Shown here: positions 26,660 through 35,993 of the stretch, piece after piece | How the letters are laid out: each line of letters begins with the position of its first letter | Position numbering within the stretch: position 1 is the stretch's first letter | Origin: Nodularia sp034931045 | GTDB taxonomy: Bacteria > Cyanobacteriota > Cyanobacteriia > Cyanobacteriales > Nostocaceae | Direction: 5' to 3' | DNA: 64,000 bases | Assembly: GCF_034931045.1 (NCBI RefSeq) | Contig: NZ_JAYGHH010000015.1 | Coordinates: 1-64,000 of the forward strand | The notes under the pieces: model-generated | What the model was told of the DNA's origin: nothing | What the model saw: the letters and a program-made list of their open reading frames with translations, nothing else | The model's database searches: none | Position numbers and translations under genes: made by a program

Positions 26660-27631
26660 ATGACTTCAGTTGTTTCCAGTCCTACTCGCACCATCCGCAT
26701 TGGTTCTCGTAAAAGTCAACTCGCCCTAGTTCAGACCTATTGGGTACGAGAACAACTCCAAAAAAGCTTTCCAGACATCACTTTTGAAGTTCATACCATG
26801 TCTACCCAAGGCGACAATATCTTGGATGTAGCATTAGCCAAAATTGGTGACAAAGGACTATTTACTAAAGAGTTGGAAGTAGGAATGCTCAATCAGGAAA
26901 TTGACTTTGCAGTTCATTCCTTGAAGGATCTACCCACTAATTTACCATCCGGGTTAACTTTGGCAGTAATTACAGAACGAGAAAACCCAGCCGATGCCCT
27001 AGTGGTACATGAGAAGTATCAAGATAAACAAATTGAAACCCTGCCCGCAGGTGCAGTAATTGGCACATCTTCTTTAAGACGGCTGGCACAGTTACGCCAC
27101 AAGTTCCCCCATTTCACCTTTAAAGATGTTAGGGGTAATTTGAATACACGCCTAAAAAAATTAGATTCTGGTGAGTATGATGCCTTAATTTTAGCTGCCG
27201 CCGGTTTAGAGCGTTTGGGAATGAGCGATCGCATTCATCAAATTCTTTCCCAAGAAATATCCCTCCACGCAGTCGGGCAAGGAGCTTTGGGTATAGAATG
27301 CCGTGCTGAAGATCATGAATTGATCACCATGCTCAAAGCTATTGAACACACCCAAACCCGCGATCGCTGTCTCGCTGAAAGAGCATTCTTGCGGATTCTC
27401 GAAGGTGGTTGTCAAGTACCCATAGGTGTAAATACAGTAATAGAGGGTGATAATTTAACTCTTACCGGGATAGTTGCCAGCATCGATGGTCAAAAACTAG
27501 TCAAAGACACTGTAACCGGTGCTGCCAAAAACGCCGAAAACTTAGGGGCAGAACTAGCAGCATTGTTAAAGAAACAAGGCGCACAAGAAATTTTAGAGGA
27601 AATATTTACCGAGATTCAACGGGGTTCCTAA
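26660..27631 (+). CDS. hemC: Hydroxymethylbilane synthase (porphobilinogen deaminase)
   Basis: 323 residues. TIRIGSRKSQLALVQTYWV (11-29), catalytic D90 in HSLKDLP, the arginine set in VIGTSSLRRLAQLRH and VRGNLNTRLKKLD, and the dipyrromethane-binding C251 in LEGGCQVPIG are all present. It links four porphobilinogen units into hydroxymethylbilane for heme, chlorophyll and bilins in the cytosol. It is followed by glgA after 98 bases that hold AACTGATA repeats, so cotranscription is uncertain. Confidence 0.97.
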   Translation: MTSVVSSPTRTIRIGSRKSQLALVQTYWVREQLQKSFPDITFEVHTMSTQGDNILDVALAKIGDKGLFTKELEVGMLNQEIDFAVHSLKDLPTNLPSGLTLAVITERENPADALVVHEKYQDKQIETLPAGAVIGTSSLRRLAQLRHKFPHFTFKDVRGNLNTRLKKLDSGEYDALILAAAGLERLGMSDRIHQILSQEISLHAVGQGALGIECRAEDHELITMLKAIEHTQTRDRCLAERAFLRILEGGCQVPIGVNTVIEGDNLTLTGIVASIDGQKLVKDTVTGAAKNAENLGAELAALLKKQGAQEILEEIFTEIQRGS

Positions 27632-27729
27632 GCTATTGAGTAAGCAGATGTGATTATATAAGTAATCAGTAAGCAGTAAAACACTGATAACTGATAACTG
27701 ATAAGCAGAACCGGGGAATAAAAACTACC

Positions 27730-29166
27730 ATGCGGATTCTATTCGTTGCAGCAGAAGCAGCTCCCGTTGCGAAAGTGGGTGGAATGGGGGATGTTGTGGG
27801 TGCATTGCCCAAAATTTTGAGAAAAATGGGGCATGATGTCCGCATCTTTTTGCCTTATTACGGCTTCCTCCCAGACAAAATGGAGATTCCTGAAGCACCA
27901 ATTTGGCAGGGATCTGCCATGTTCCAGAACTTTAACGTTTACGAAAGCGTTTTACCTGGTACTGATGTTCCCTTATACTTATTCGGACATCCTGCCTTTA
28001 TGCCCCGCCGCATTTATAGTGGTGATGATGAAGATTGGCGATTCACTTTGTTTGCCAATGGTGCAGCAGAATTCTGCTGGAACTACTGGAAACCACAAAT
28101 TATCCACTGTCACGATTGGCACACAGGAATGATTCCGGTGTGGATGCACCAAGACCCGGATATCAGCACTGTATTTACAATTCACAACTTGGCTTATCAA
28201 GGGCCGTGGAGTTGGTATTTACAAAAAATTACTTGGTGTCCTTGGTATATGCAGGGACATAACACGATGGCGGCAGCAGTACAGTTTGCTGACCGGGTAA
28301 ATACAGTTTCTCCCACTTATGCCGAACAAATCAAAACTCCTGCTTACGGTGAAACACTAGAAGGTTTATTATCTTTCATCAGTGGTAAGTTATCGGGGAT
28401 TATTAACGGTATAGACCTTGAGGTTTACGATCCCGGAAACGATAAAGCTTTGGCTCAACCGTTTACTATTGAAACCCTGGATAAACGCAAGGCGAACAAA
28501 ATTGCTTTGCAAGAAGAAGTGGGTTTAGAAGTGAATAGCAGAGCCTTTTTAATTGGCATGGTGACACGGTTAGTAGAGCAAAAAGGCATTGATTTGCTAT
28601 TGCAAATGCTAGACCGCTTTATGGCTTATACAGATGCTCAATTAGTATTATTGGGAACAGGCGATCGCAACTACGAAACCCAAATGTGGCAGTTAGCATC
28701 CCGCTATCCTGGACGCATGGCAACTTATTTGCTCTATAACGATTCTTTGTCTCGCCGGATTTATGCTGGTGCTGATACCTTCTTAATGCCTAGCCGCTTT
28801 GAACCATGCGGTATCAGCCAAATGATGGCTTTGCGTTATGGTTGTCCCCCCATTGTTCGCCGCACAGGTGGATTAGTTGACACTGTATCGCACCACGACC
28901 CCATGAACGCTGCCGGTACTGGTTATTGCTTTGACCGCTATGAACCGCTAGACCTATTCACCTGTATGATTCGTGCTTGGGAAGGTTTCCGTTTTCAACC
29001 GCAATGGCAGGAATTACAAAAACGTGGTATGAGCCAAAACTTTAGTTGGTATGAATCAGCCAAGCAGTATGTAAAGTTATATAAATCGATTTTCGGCTTA
29101 CCAGAAGAAGAACAGCCACAACCAGAGTTAGTGGTTACAGAAGCGGTAAACAGCAGCAAATCCTGA
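27730..29166 (+). CDS. glgA: Glycogen synthase (ADP-glucose)
   Basis: 478 residues, a GT5 enzyme. The ADP-glucose loop KVGGMGDVVG is at 15-24; HCHDWHTGMIPVW and the second-domain GTGD and PSRFEPCGISQMMALRYG motifs are intact. It extends alpha-1,4-glucan chains of glycogen in the cytosol. The short tail EEEQPQPELVVTEAVN is extra to the core. A strong terminator lies 28 bases after the stop. Nostocales often carry two synthases; this one has the compact cyanobacterial form. Confidence 0.95.
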   Translation: MRILFVAAEAAPVAKVGGMGDVVGALPKILRKMGHDVRIFLPYYGFLPDKMEIPEAPIWQGSAMFQNFNVYESVLPGTDVPLYLFGHPAFMPRRIYSGDDEDWRFTLFANGAAEFCWNYWKPQIIHCHDWHTGMIPVWMHQDPDISTVFTIHNLAYQGPWSWYLQKITWCPWYMQGHNTMAAAVQFADRVNTVSPTYAEQIKTPAYGETLEGLLSFISGKLSGIINGIDLEVYDPGNDKALAQPFTIETLDKRKANKIALQEEVGLEVNSRAFLIGMVTRLVEQKGIDLLLQMLDRFMAYTDAQLVLLGTGDRNYETQMWQLASRYPGRMATYLLYNDSLSRRIYAGADTFLMPSRFEPCGISQMMALRYGCPPIVRRTGGLVDTVSHHDPMNAAGTGYCFDRYEPLDLFTCMIRAWEGFRFQPQWQELQKRGMSQNFSWYESAKQYVKLYKSIFGLPEEEQPQPELVVTEAVNSSKS

Positions 29167-29194
29167 TTTTTGGAGATAATTAAATATTTTTCGC

Positions 29195-29232
29195 AACTCA
29201 TGAACCTGAATGTGGAGATCATGAGTTTTTTT
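29195..29232 (+). terminator. Rho-independent terminator of glgA
   Basis: AACTCATGA (29195-29203) and TCATGAGTT (29219-29227) form a perfect 9-bp stem, with a run of seven T at 29226-29232. Confidence 0.9.
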
Positions 29233-29289
29233 ATAGCAACCGCCAAGGAAGTTAGGACGTTGTTGATTGCTGAAAGCCTTGATCTAAAT

Positions 29290-29527
29290 TAGTTTCTACT
29301 CAGAACTCAGCANNNNNNNNNNNNNNNNNNNNNNNNNNNNNNNNNNNNNNNNNNNNNNNNNNNNNNNNNNNNNNNNNNNNNNNNNNNNNNNNNNNNNNNN
29401 NNNNNNNNNNNNNNNNNNNNNNNNNNNNNCTCAGAACTCAGCACTCAGCACTCAGCACTCAGAACTCAGCACTCAGCACTCAGCACTCAGAACTCAGAAC
29501 TCAGCACTCAGCACTCAGCACTCAGCA
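29290..29527. repeat. CTCAGCA/CTCAGAA tandem repeat with assembly gap 29313-29429
   Basis: Heptamers ACTCAGC and ACTCAGA repeat on both sides of 117 N, so the gap is very likely more of the same repeat. Together with short flanks it fills most of the 464 bases between glgA and the peptidase gene; nothing else is seen there. Confidence 0.9.
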
Positions 29528-29630
29528 CGAAGAGAGGTTGAGGAAGTTGAAAAGTTGCCAATTTGACATATTTATTATCCTGATATTACCTTTTGTGTGT
29601 TGAAATAACACTTAATCAGAAAGTGTCTAA

Positions 29631-30437
29631 ATGATCATGTTTATGGCAAAGGTGAAGATTATTATTTATGGTTTGATTGCTTTAATTAGTTTAATTAGTA
29701 CACTAAGTATAAATACTTCTGCCCTGACTCAGTTAGCAAAAGTTTCCATTCCTGCTTCTGGTTTCATTTGGCCCACTCAAGGATCGATTTCTCAAGGTTT
29801 CCACAAATATCAACATGAAGGAATTGATATTGCTGGGGCTGCTGGGACTCCTATTTTTGCGGCGGCATCCGGTGATGTGGTCAAAGCAGGTTGGGATAAT
29901 TGGGGATTAGGTAATGCTATAGAAATTAAACATCTTGATCAAAGTATCACCGTTTACGGCCACAATCGCCGTTTATTGGTGAATCAGGGTCAAAAGGTCA
30001 AACAAGGTCAAATGATTGCCGAAATGGGTTCTACTGGTAATAGTTCCGCCCCTCATCTGCACTTTGAAGTTTATCCCAATGGTAGAGTAGCGGCTGACCC
30101 GATTCACTTGTTAGCTGCAACCACAGATATAAAAGTTTCACAGTCTTCACCCATAAATCCTGCACCTGTAACCGTTGAAACTGAATGCGGTGGGGTAACA
30201 ATTCTGGAAGGTGAAACTGTCAATAATCTGATCAAAATTTGTCAAGACAATAACCAGTTATTTTATATTGGGCAGTTGAAGCAAAGCTCAAGTCAACCAA
30301 TGAGAATACCAGCTTGGAATATTGGACAAGATAAATATCGCGCAGATAACGGTACTTATTCTTACTTAGTCAATCCTGAAGGTGTGGAAGTATGGCGCAA
30401 TGGCTTACGAATTCGTATTGATAGTTTTAAGACTTAA
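29631..30437 (+). CDS. M23 family peptidoglycan endopeptidase
   Basis: 268 residues. An N-terminal hydrophobic signal (about residues 8-32) directs export. The LytM-type domain (45-158) has the zinc ligands H62 and D66 in HEGIDIAGA and H144 in PHLHFE, with H111 in YGHNRR as the additional active-site histidine. It should cut peptide cross-links of the cell wall in the periplasm. The C-terminal 90 residues (after LLAATTD) are not assigned. Three in-frame ATGs (29631, 29637, 29643) compete; none has a clear ribosome site. It is followed by a peptidoglycan-binding protein gene, which suits a wall-remodelling role. Confidence 0.9.
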   Translation: MIMFMAKVKIIIYGLIALISLISTLSINTSALTQLAKVSIPASGFIWPTQGSISQGFHKYQHEGIDIAGAAGTPIFAAASGDVVKAGWDNWGLGNAIEIKHLDQSITVYGHNRRLLVNQGQKVKQGQMIAEMGSTGNSSAPHLHFEVYPNGRVAADPIHLLAATTDIKVSQSSPINPAPVTVETECGGVTILEGETVNNLIKICQDNNQLFYIGQLKQSSSQPMRIPAWNIGQDKYRADNGTYSYLVNPEGVEVWRNGLRIRIDSFKT

Positions 30438-30534
30438 AAAGATTAATGTAATTTTAAATACCGTAAAATTAAATATAGAGTAAAATCAAGTCATTCGTTG
30501 TAAGTTATCGAGTTATTGCATAAAGGGGGGCATT

Positions 30535-31401
30535 ATGGACTATATGGCTTATTCTCATATCTCTATGGCCAATGAGGAAGGGAATGAAAATATTGAATAC
30601 AATCTTCCTAATTTTCAACTTGAGTGGAAAAAGCTCTTTAAGCCTACTGCAATAGTTACAGATCAAGCAGATAATTCGCCGAAATTCCAATTCCACTGGA
30701 TAAATTTTCTCAAATCTTCTGCTTGGTTAGCTTTAGCTGGTATCAGTGTGTTTTTTGCCACTGTCACCCACGCTCAGTCCACTTCAACATCTTATGTCAG
30801 AACTAACGGTAGTTGTTTACGTGTTCGTGAAGATGCCAACCTCAGATCCCGAACTTTGGACTGTCTCCCTAATGGTACTCAAATAACGACTACGGAAATT
30901 ATCAATGGTTTTGTTCGGCTGTCTCCGAATAGATTTGTTTCGGCTCGATGGGTCGGCAGTACACCAAATAATCGCCCTGCTACCCCAACTGGTACAGGAG
31001 GACCAGTGATTCTGAGCTTGGGATCTCGTGGTGCGGCGGTGACAGAAGTTCAAAGAGCTTTGGGTGTACAACAAACTGGGTATTATGGTCCTACTACTAC
31101 TCGCGTAGTCAGAGAATTTCAGGCTCGGAATAATTTACGTGTTGATGGCATTGTTGGTCCCCAAACTCGTAGTGCAATTTTTAGAAATGCTAACCAGGGT
31201 GGTACAGGTGGGCCAGTGATTCTGAGTCTGGGATCTCGTGGTGCGGCGGTGACAGAAGTTCAAAGAGCTTTAAATGTCGAACCAACTGGATATTATGGTC
31301 CTACTACTACTCGCGTAGTTAGAGAATTTCAGGCTCGGAATAATTTACGGGTTGATGGTATTGTGGGTCCCCAAACTCGCAGTGCAATTTTTAGAAGTTA
31401 A
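30535..31401 (+). CDS. SH3b and double PG_binding_1 cell-wall protein
   Basis: 288 residues. A 60-residue polar N-tail precedes a hydrophobic segment (about 61-78) ending THA/QS, so either a long signal peptide or a type II anchor. Residues 87-141 form an SH3b domain (SCLRVREDANLRSRTL). Two PG_binding_1 modules follow at 155-217 and 225-287; they differ at only three residues (GVQQ against NVEP), which shows a recent internal duplication. It should bind peptidoglycan outside the membrane. No catalytic domain, so it may position a hydrolase such as the M23 protein encoded upstream. Its stop overlaps that of wecB. Confidence 0.87.
   Translation: MDYMAYSHISMANEEGNENIEYNLPNFQLEWKKLFKPTAIVTDQADNSPKFQFHWINFLKSSAWLALAGISVFFATVTHAQSTSTSYVRTNGSCLRVREDANLRSRTLDCLPNGTQITTTEIINGFVRLSPNRFVSARWVGSTPNNRPATPTGTGGPVILSLGSRGAAVTEVQRALGVQQTGYYGPTTTRVVREFQARNNLRVDGIVGPQTRSAIFRNANQGGTGGPVILSLGSRGAAVTEVQRALNVEPTGYYGPTTTRVVREFQARNNLRVDGIVGPQTRSAIFRS
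30997..31395 (+). repeat. 210-bp tandem duplication inside the PG-binding gene
   Basis: Units at about 30997-31185 and 31207-31395 are nearly identical at the DNA level with a period of 210 bases, coding for the two PG_binding_1 modules. Confidence 0.9.
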
Positions 31402-32504
31402 AAGTAATTTTGCACAATTTCTAAAATGCGTTCGGCTGCGTGACCATCTCCATAGGGATTTACGGCGTTTGCCATTGCTTGATAGGCGTTGGAGTTACTG
31501 AGTAATTCAGTCGCAGATTGCACAATGTTCTGAGTTGTAGTTCCCACAAGTTTAGCTGTACCAGCAGTTACAGCCTCTGGCCTTTCTGTCGTATCTCTGA
31601 GAACCAATACTGGTTTTCCCAGGCTAGGGGCTTCTTCTTGCAAACCGCCAGAATCAGTTAAGAGGAAATGCGATCGCTCAATAGCCCCCACCAGTTCGCT
31701 ATAATCTAACGGCTCAATCAAAAAGATCCGTGGATGATTTCCTAAAAGTGCCTGTAATGGTTCTCTTACCGTGGGGTTACGGTGTAATGGTAACAGTAGG
31801 GCTGTATCAGAAAACTTATCTAATATCTGTAAAAATGCTTGAGCGATCGCTTGTAATGGTTCTCCCCAATTTTCCCGTCGATGGACTGTAGCTAACAAGG
31901 TGCGATATAAGTTCCAATCTAAACCCGGTACATTACAAGCAGGTTTCGTTGCAGCGACATTTAATAGTGCATCAATGACAGTGTTACCTGTGATGTGAAT
32001 TTCTCCCAAAACCCCAGAACGTTGTAAGTTCTCCGCCGCCCACGGAGTTGGTGCAAAATGTAACTGAGTCACTTGAGAAATTAGCCGCCGATTTGCTTCT
32101 TCTGGATAGGGATTAAATAAGTCATCAGTTCTTAACCCAGCTTCTACATGACCAACGGGGATTTTTTGATAAAAAGCTGCCAAAGCTGCGGCAAAAGCTG
32201 TGGTCGTATCTCCCTGGACTATGACTAAATCCGGCTGACTTTTTTGGAATAATGCTTCTAAACCCTGTAAACTCAGGCAAGTAATATCATTTAAAGTTTG
32301 TTGAGGCTGCATAATTTCTAAATCATCATCAGCCTTCAGATGAAACAACTGCATCACTTGCTCAACCATCTCGCGATGCTGTCCAGTTAAGATTACCTGC
32401 AACTCAAATTTTGGCGACTGTTGAAATACTTGAATGACCGGAGCCAGTTTAATTGCTTCCGGTCGTGTACCCAAAATAATGCAAATTTTCTTTTTAATGG
32501 TCAT
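31398..32504 (-). CDS. wecB: UDP-N-acetylglucosamine 2-epimerase (non-hydrolysing)
   Basis: 368 residues. GTRPEAIKLAPVIQ near the N-terminus, GDTTTAFA, HVEAGLRT, TVHRRENWG and TDSGGLQEEAPSLGKP form the complete signature of the GT-B fold epimerase that makes UDP-ManNAc for envelope polysaccharides. Cytosolic. No other polysaccharide genes are adjacent. It converges on the PG-binding gene with a four-base overlap of stop codons (TAA on each strand). Confidence 0.95.
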   Translation of the reverse strand: MTIKKKICIILGTRPEAIKLAPVIQVFQQSPKFELQVILTGQHREMVEQVMQLFHLKADDDLEIMQPQQTLNDITCLSLQGLEALFQKSQPDLVIVQGDTTTAFAAALAAFYQKIPVGHVEAGLRTDDLFNPYPEEANRRLISQVTQLHFAPTPWAAENLQRSGVLGEIHITGNTVIDALLNVAATKPACNVPGLDWNLYRTLLATVHRRENWGEPLQAIAQAFLQILDKFSDTALLLPLHRNPTVREPLQALLGNHPRIFLIEPLDYSELVGAIERSHFLLTDSGGLQEEAPSLGKPVLVLRDTTERPEAVTAGTAKLVGTTTQNIVQSATELLSNSNAYQAMANAVNPYGDGHAAERILEIVQNYF

Positions 32505-32686
32505 TTTTTTTAAATATATAAATAAACAAAAGTAGGTAATAGGTTCAAACTCTGAACCTGAGCGCTAAAGCACTCACTACAAACTATAGCAATCCGATTT
32601 AATTTGCAAAAATTTCCAGTTATAAAATCCCGTTACCTTGAAGATAGCGGGATTCTCATTGTTCACAATAGCAAAAACCAAGTATG

Positions 32687-32707
32687 AAAAAACCCGGCTT
32701 AACCGGG
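32687..32707 (-). terminator. Rho-independent terminator (minus strand)
   Basis: On the minus strand CCCGG-TTAAG-CCGGG is a perfect 5-bp stem followed by six T (plus-strand A run 32687-32692). It closes the small membrane protein gene ending at 32742. Confidence 0.9.
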
Positions 32708-32741
32708 CAGATGCTCTGTTTGTCGAATTAAGCAGGATGAA

Positions 32742-33116
32742 CTATACCTCAATGTCACAAGTTAAAGGACAAGCAGCATATACAGAAGTCTGCATTTGTT
32801 CAGCTTCTCCATTTAACCAGCTTAACCACTTGACTTGGTTCGGGTGTATGCCCTTGAAAGTCAACACGCCAGCAGCAATCATTACTGCCAAGACATTAAA
32901 CATGATTAAACCACCTGAAACAAGCAAAACTGCACTAACAGGCATTACAGATTGCAAAACAATTGACAACAAGCATCCGACCGTAGCCATTATAAAAACT
33001 AATGGAAAACCGACAACCAGCAAGCACACTGCCAATGTGAAAGTCCAAATCAAAAAACTTTTGATCATCATCAAGGAGTAGGTCTTTCCTAGATTAGAGC
33101 TTTGAGCCGAAACCAT
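32742..33116 (-). CDS. Small membrane protein of unknown function
   Basis: 124 residues from ATG at 33116, chosen over an ATG 15 bases upstream because GGGAGG lies seven bases before it. Two or three hydrophobic helices cover about 18-52 and 58-86 (FLIWTFTLAVCLLVVGFPLV; MFNVLAVMIAAGVLTF). The tail has C116 and C120 and the piece IHPNQVKWLSWLNG. Not recognised as a named family. Its own promoter lies in the long spacer to pilT, and a good terminator follows. Confidence 0.8.
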   Translation of the reverse strand: MVSAQSSNLGKTYSLMMIKSFLIWTFTLAVCLLVVGFPLVFIMATVGCLLSIVLQSVMPVSAVLLVSGGLIMFNVLAVMIAAGVLTFKGIHPNQVKWLSWLNGEAEQMQTSVYAACPLTCDIEV

Positions 33117-33792
33117 GACTTTTCCTCCCAAAAATATACAGCAAGGTTTTTATTTCAGTCATAAATCGCTTCTAACGAGTTAACTGAATCTTTCAATTGA
33201 AGTTTCAGTATATAAAACCCTTTTCATAAAATGAGCATTTGTTTACTAAACTTTACACTTGATTTTTTGTACCTGTGAATGTAACGGCAATTTCACATTT
33301 AATTTGCGAGCTAGTTTATGGCATCTATCTTTAGGAATAGACGGTAATAGAGCTTTGTTGTACAAGGGCGTTTCCTACTATTGGTTTATGATTTACTTAA
33401 CATTTCTTATAATACTTACCTATAATTCTCATAATTCTCATATCAAGCTGAAAATTTATCTTGGCTGACTGTGCAATTTATTTACGTTTATACTTGACAC
33501 AAAAAAGGCTGGCGCATAAAAAATAGTGTATAAATATACTTTCATTTATGGTTGTATTTACTGTAGGTATTGCATGGATGTAGTGTGTTAAACAGATATA
33601 TATGAGAAAAAATAGAAAATATTCTCTAGAAATGAAATACAAGAAAAATTGATTGAAAATATACAAGTATGAAAAATACAATGTCAAGGATTGCTGCTTT
33701 GAGGTTCTGAGTAACCTTTCTACGGTATATCAGAGCCACAACCAGAGATTTTTCCCAGGTTTCAGTTGATCAATTCCAAATTTTAAAGTTAT
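33117..33792. other. Long divergent intergenic region before pilT
   Basis: 676 AT-rich bases with no supported gene. TTGACA at 33494-33499 followed after 17 bases by TAAAAA is a possible promoter toward pilT, which would give a leader of about 270 bases. No repeat or RNA was recognised. Confidence 0.5.
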
Positions 33793-35070
33793 ATGACAGA
33801 ATCACAGGTTCCATCAAAGTCAAATCCGGTTCCGCCCCAGAACATACCGCCAATACCCCCGCCTCCGCCATCATTATCCACGCAACGCCATTCCACACAA
33901 ACGTTGGATATGTCAACTCATCGGAGTTCCAGCCATCGTCCAGGTAGTCCCCCACCGATGCCCATGCCGACAACGATGCCTACTGATGTGACTGTTAAAA
34001 GTAACAGTCCGGGGCTGAGTTTAGCACAGATTATCAGAGAGGCTTATGACTTAGGATATTCTGATATTCATTTGGGAGTAGGTGAAATTCCCCGTTTCCG
34101 CAACCGAGGAGAAATTCAGCCAACGGATTATCCACAAACAGATAAAGATACATTTATTAGTTGGTTGCAGGAGGTTTTATCAGAGCTAGAAATTCAACAT
34201 TTTCAAGAAAAGCTAGAATTTGACGGTGCAACTCAATATGACTTCGCTCGTGTGCGGATTAATGTTTTTGACTCCCTCAAAGGCTATGCAATGGTGCTGC
34301 GGTTAATTCCCCTAAAAATCTTGTCTATGGAGCAGTTGAGATTACCGCCGATTTTACGGGAGATTTGCCATCACCACAAAGGGTTGATTTTAGTTACCGG
34401 GCCAACTGGTTCTGGTAAATCGACGACAATGGCGGCGATGATTGACTACATCAATAAAGAGATGGCTAAACATATCATCACCATTGAAGATCCCATTGAA
34501 TTTGTCCACCAAAGCCGCAAATCTTTAGTCAAGCAACGGGAAGTCGGAATGCACACCCGGAAATTTGACAACGCTTTAAAAGCAGCTTTACGGGAAGATC
34601 CAGATTTGATTCTGGTGGGGGAAATGCGGGATAAAGAAACGGTGAATACTGCCCTAAAAGCGGCTCAAACTGGTCACTTGGTCATGGGAACTCTGCACAC
34701 TAATAGTGCGGTGAAAACTATTGAACGGATTCTCAATCTTTACGCAGGTGAAGAACAAGAGGCAATGCGGGTGGCAATTTCTGAGTCTTTAGTGGCAGTG
34801 GTGGCTCAAGGTTTATGCCGCACAACTGATGGTAAGCGGGCAGCTTTTCACGATATCCTGATTAACACTGAGGCTATCAAAGAATGGATCAAGGATGGTA
34901 AATATGATGAAATTACCGAGTTGATGAAGCAAGCCAGTTTTGACGGTATGATTACCATGAATCAATCTTTGCTTAGTCTCTACCACGAAGGCCGGATCAC
35001 AGAAGAAACGGCGTTGGAAATGTCGCCAACTCCTAACGAAATGGCGCAGTTTCTCCGAGGACGAGTGTAG
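33793..35070 (+). CDS. pilT: PilT-type twitching ATPase with proline-rich N-tail
   Basis: 425 residues. Residues 1-72 are a proline- and serine-rich tail, longer than in ordinary PilT. The ATPase follows: Walker A GPTGSGKS at 203-210, ASP box region IEDPIEF, Walker B LREDPDLILVGEMRD and the his box TGHLVMGTLHT. PilT powers retraction of type IV pili at the inner membrane. Cyanobacteria have more than one PilT paralogue; the gene is not beside pilB or pilC here. It is followed after 26 bases by a gene whose product ends in a KaiB-like domain, suggesting an operon. Confidence 0.92.
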   Translation: MTESQVPSKSNPVPPQNIPPIPPPPPSLSTQRHSTQTLDMSTHRSSSHRPGSPPPMPMPTTMPTDVTVKSNSPGLSLAQIIREAYDLGYSDIHLGVGEIPRFRNRGEIQPTDYPQTDKDTFISWLQEVLSELEIQHFQEKLEFDGATQYDFARVRINVFDSLKGYAMVLRLIPLKILSMEQLRLPPILREICHHHKGLILVTGPTGSGKSTTMAAMIDYINKEMAKHIITIEDPIEFVHQSRKSLVKQREVGMHTRKFDNALKAALREDPDLILVGEMRDKETVNTALKAAQTGHLVMGTLHTNSAVKTIERILNLYAGEEQEAMRVAISESLVAVVAQGLCRTTDGKRAAFHDILINTEAIKEWIKDGKYDEITELMKQASFDGMITMNQSLLSLYHEGRITEETALEMSPTPNEMAQFLRGRV

Positions 35071-35096
35071 CAATTGTATTAAATCCTGTAACTGAA

Positions 35097-35855
35097 TTGA
35101 TCACAGATAAACTATCTAAGCCCCAGTTGTTCAAAGGTATTGCCCTTTTTACACCAGGAGGGGATTTAATTTACTGCATCGACCCTAACAAGCAGGGTCG
35201 ATGGCATTCACATTTGTGTGGTGCTTTGCAGGAAATTTTAGATTTACCAGAACCGCCACACTTTTTAGTCCCTTGTTACACCGCAACTATTGACCACTGG
35301 TTAGATCCACAAACCCACCAAGTCCGAACTTTTGCAGAAGCGTATCCGGCTGTAATTCGGCATCAGGCTGTACTTAATGCCATTTTTGGGACGCAGTTAG
35401 TTTGGCAAACAGCACCTTGGCAAGAAGGTTTGTGCGATCGCATGGTATTAAGTACTTATCGCTCGACTTTTCCCCAACTTTGGGAAGACCATGATTTAAT
35501 TGTGGATTTGGACTGTTCACAATCTAAACCAACTTATTATCCAGCTGTGATAGCTCAGGAAAAGTTACAGTTACAAGCAGAGTGTTATGTTTTACGGCTG
35601 TTTGTGGCTGGACATAGTGCAAACACTGAACGTATTCTCAAGAGTCTCCATGAACTTTTAGAGCGATCGCTGGGGTATCCTTACACCATGAAGGTGATTG
35701 ATGTGTTAACGAATCCTGAACAGGCGGAAATTGACCAAGTTTCGGCGACTCCAACTCTGGTTAAGGTTTGGCCGCAACCGATTCGGCGGATTGTTGGGGA
35801 TATTGATAATGTCGATAAACTTTTACAGATGTTGGGCGCTAAGGAAAAAATTTAA
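35097..35855 (+). CDS. Protein with unknown N-domain and C-terminal KaiB-like domain
   Basis: 252 residues from a TTG at 35097; no ATG or GTG fits, and the open frame upstream has no better start. Residues about 10-150 (LFKGIALFTPGGDLIYCIDP...) are a domain I do not recognise. Residues about 160-245 match KaiB: ECYVLRLFVAGHSANTERIL, YTMKVIDVLTNPEQAEIDQV and SATPTLVKVWPQPIRRIVGD, the thioredoxin-like fold also found in the N-terminus of SasA. True KaiB is about 100 residues and lacks the first domain. It may sense or relay clock-type or redox signals; linkage to PilT (26-base gap) hints at control of pili. Function is inference. Confidence 0.85.
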   Translation: MITDKLSKPQLFKGIALFTPGGDLIYCIDPNKQGRWHSHLCGALQEILDLPEPPHFLVPCYTATIDHWLDPQTHQVRTFAEAYPAVIRHQAVLNAIFGTQLVWQTAPWQEGLCDRMVLSTYRSTFPQLWEDHDLIVDLDCSQSKPTYYPAVIAQEKLQLQAECYVLRLFVAGHSANTERILKSLHELLERSLGYPYTMKVIDVLTNPEQAEIDQVSATPTLVKVWPQPIRRIVGDIDNVDKLLQMLGAKEKI

Positions 35856-35993
35856 TCTTTCTGTTGAAGGATGTTCTAAATACTGTAATTGATTTAGTTA
35901 TAGAGGGTGGGTGATGTTATGAATGATATCAAGTTTGTTTAATTAGTGACTATCCCGCAAGCACCAGACAGATAATTTCTAGGACATTAATTG

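Noticed and set aside
29290..29527. Possible CRISPR array
   Set aside because: The units are contiguous heptamers without spacers, and no cas gene is present.
33259..33468. 69-residue open frame before pilT
   Set aside because: Hydrophobic by AT-richness only; no ribosome site or conserved motif.
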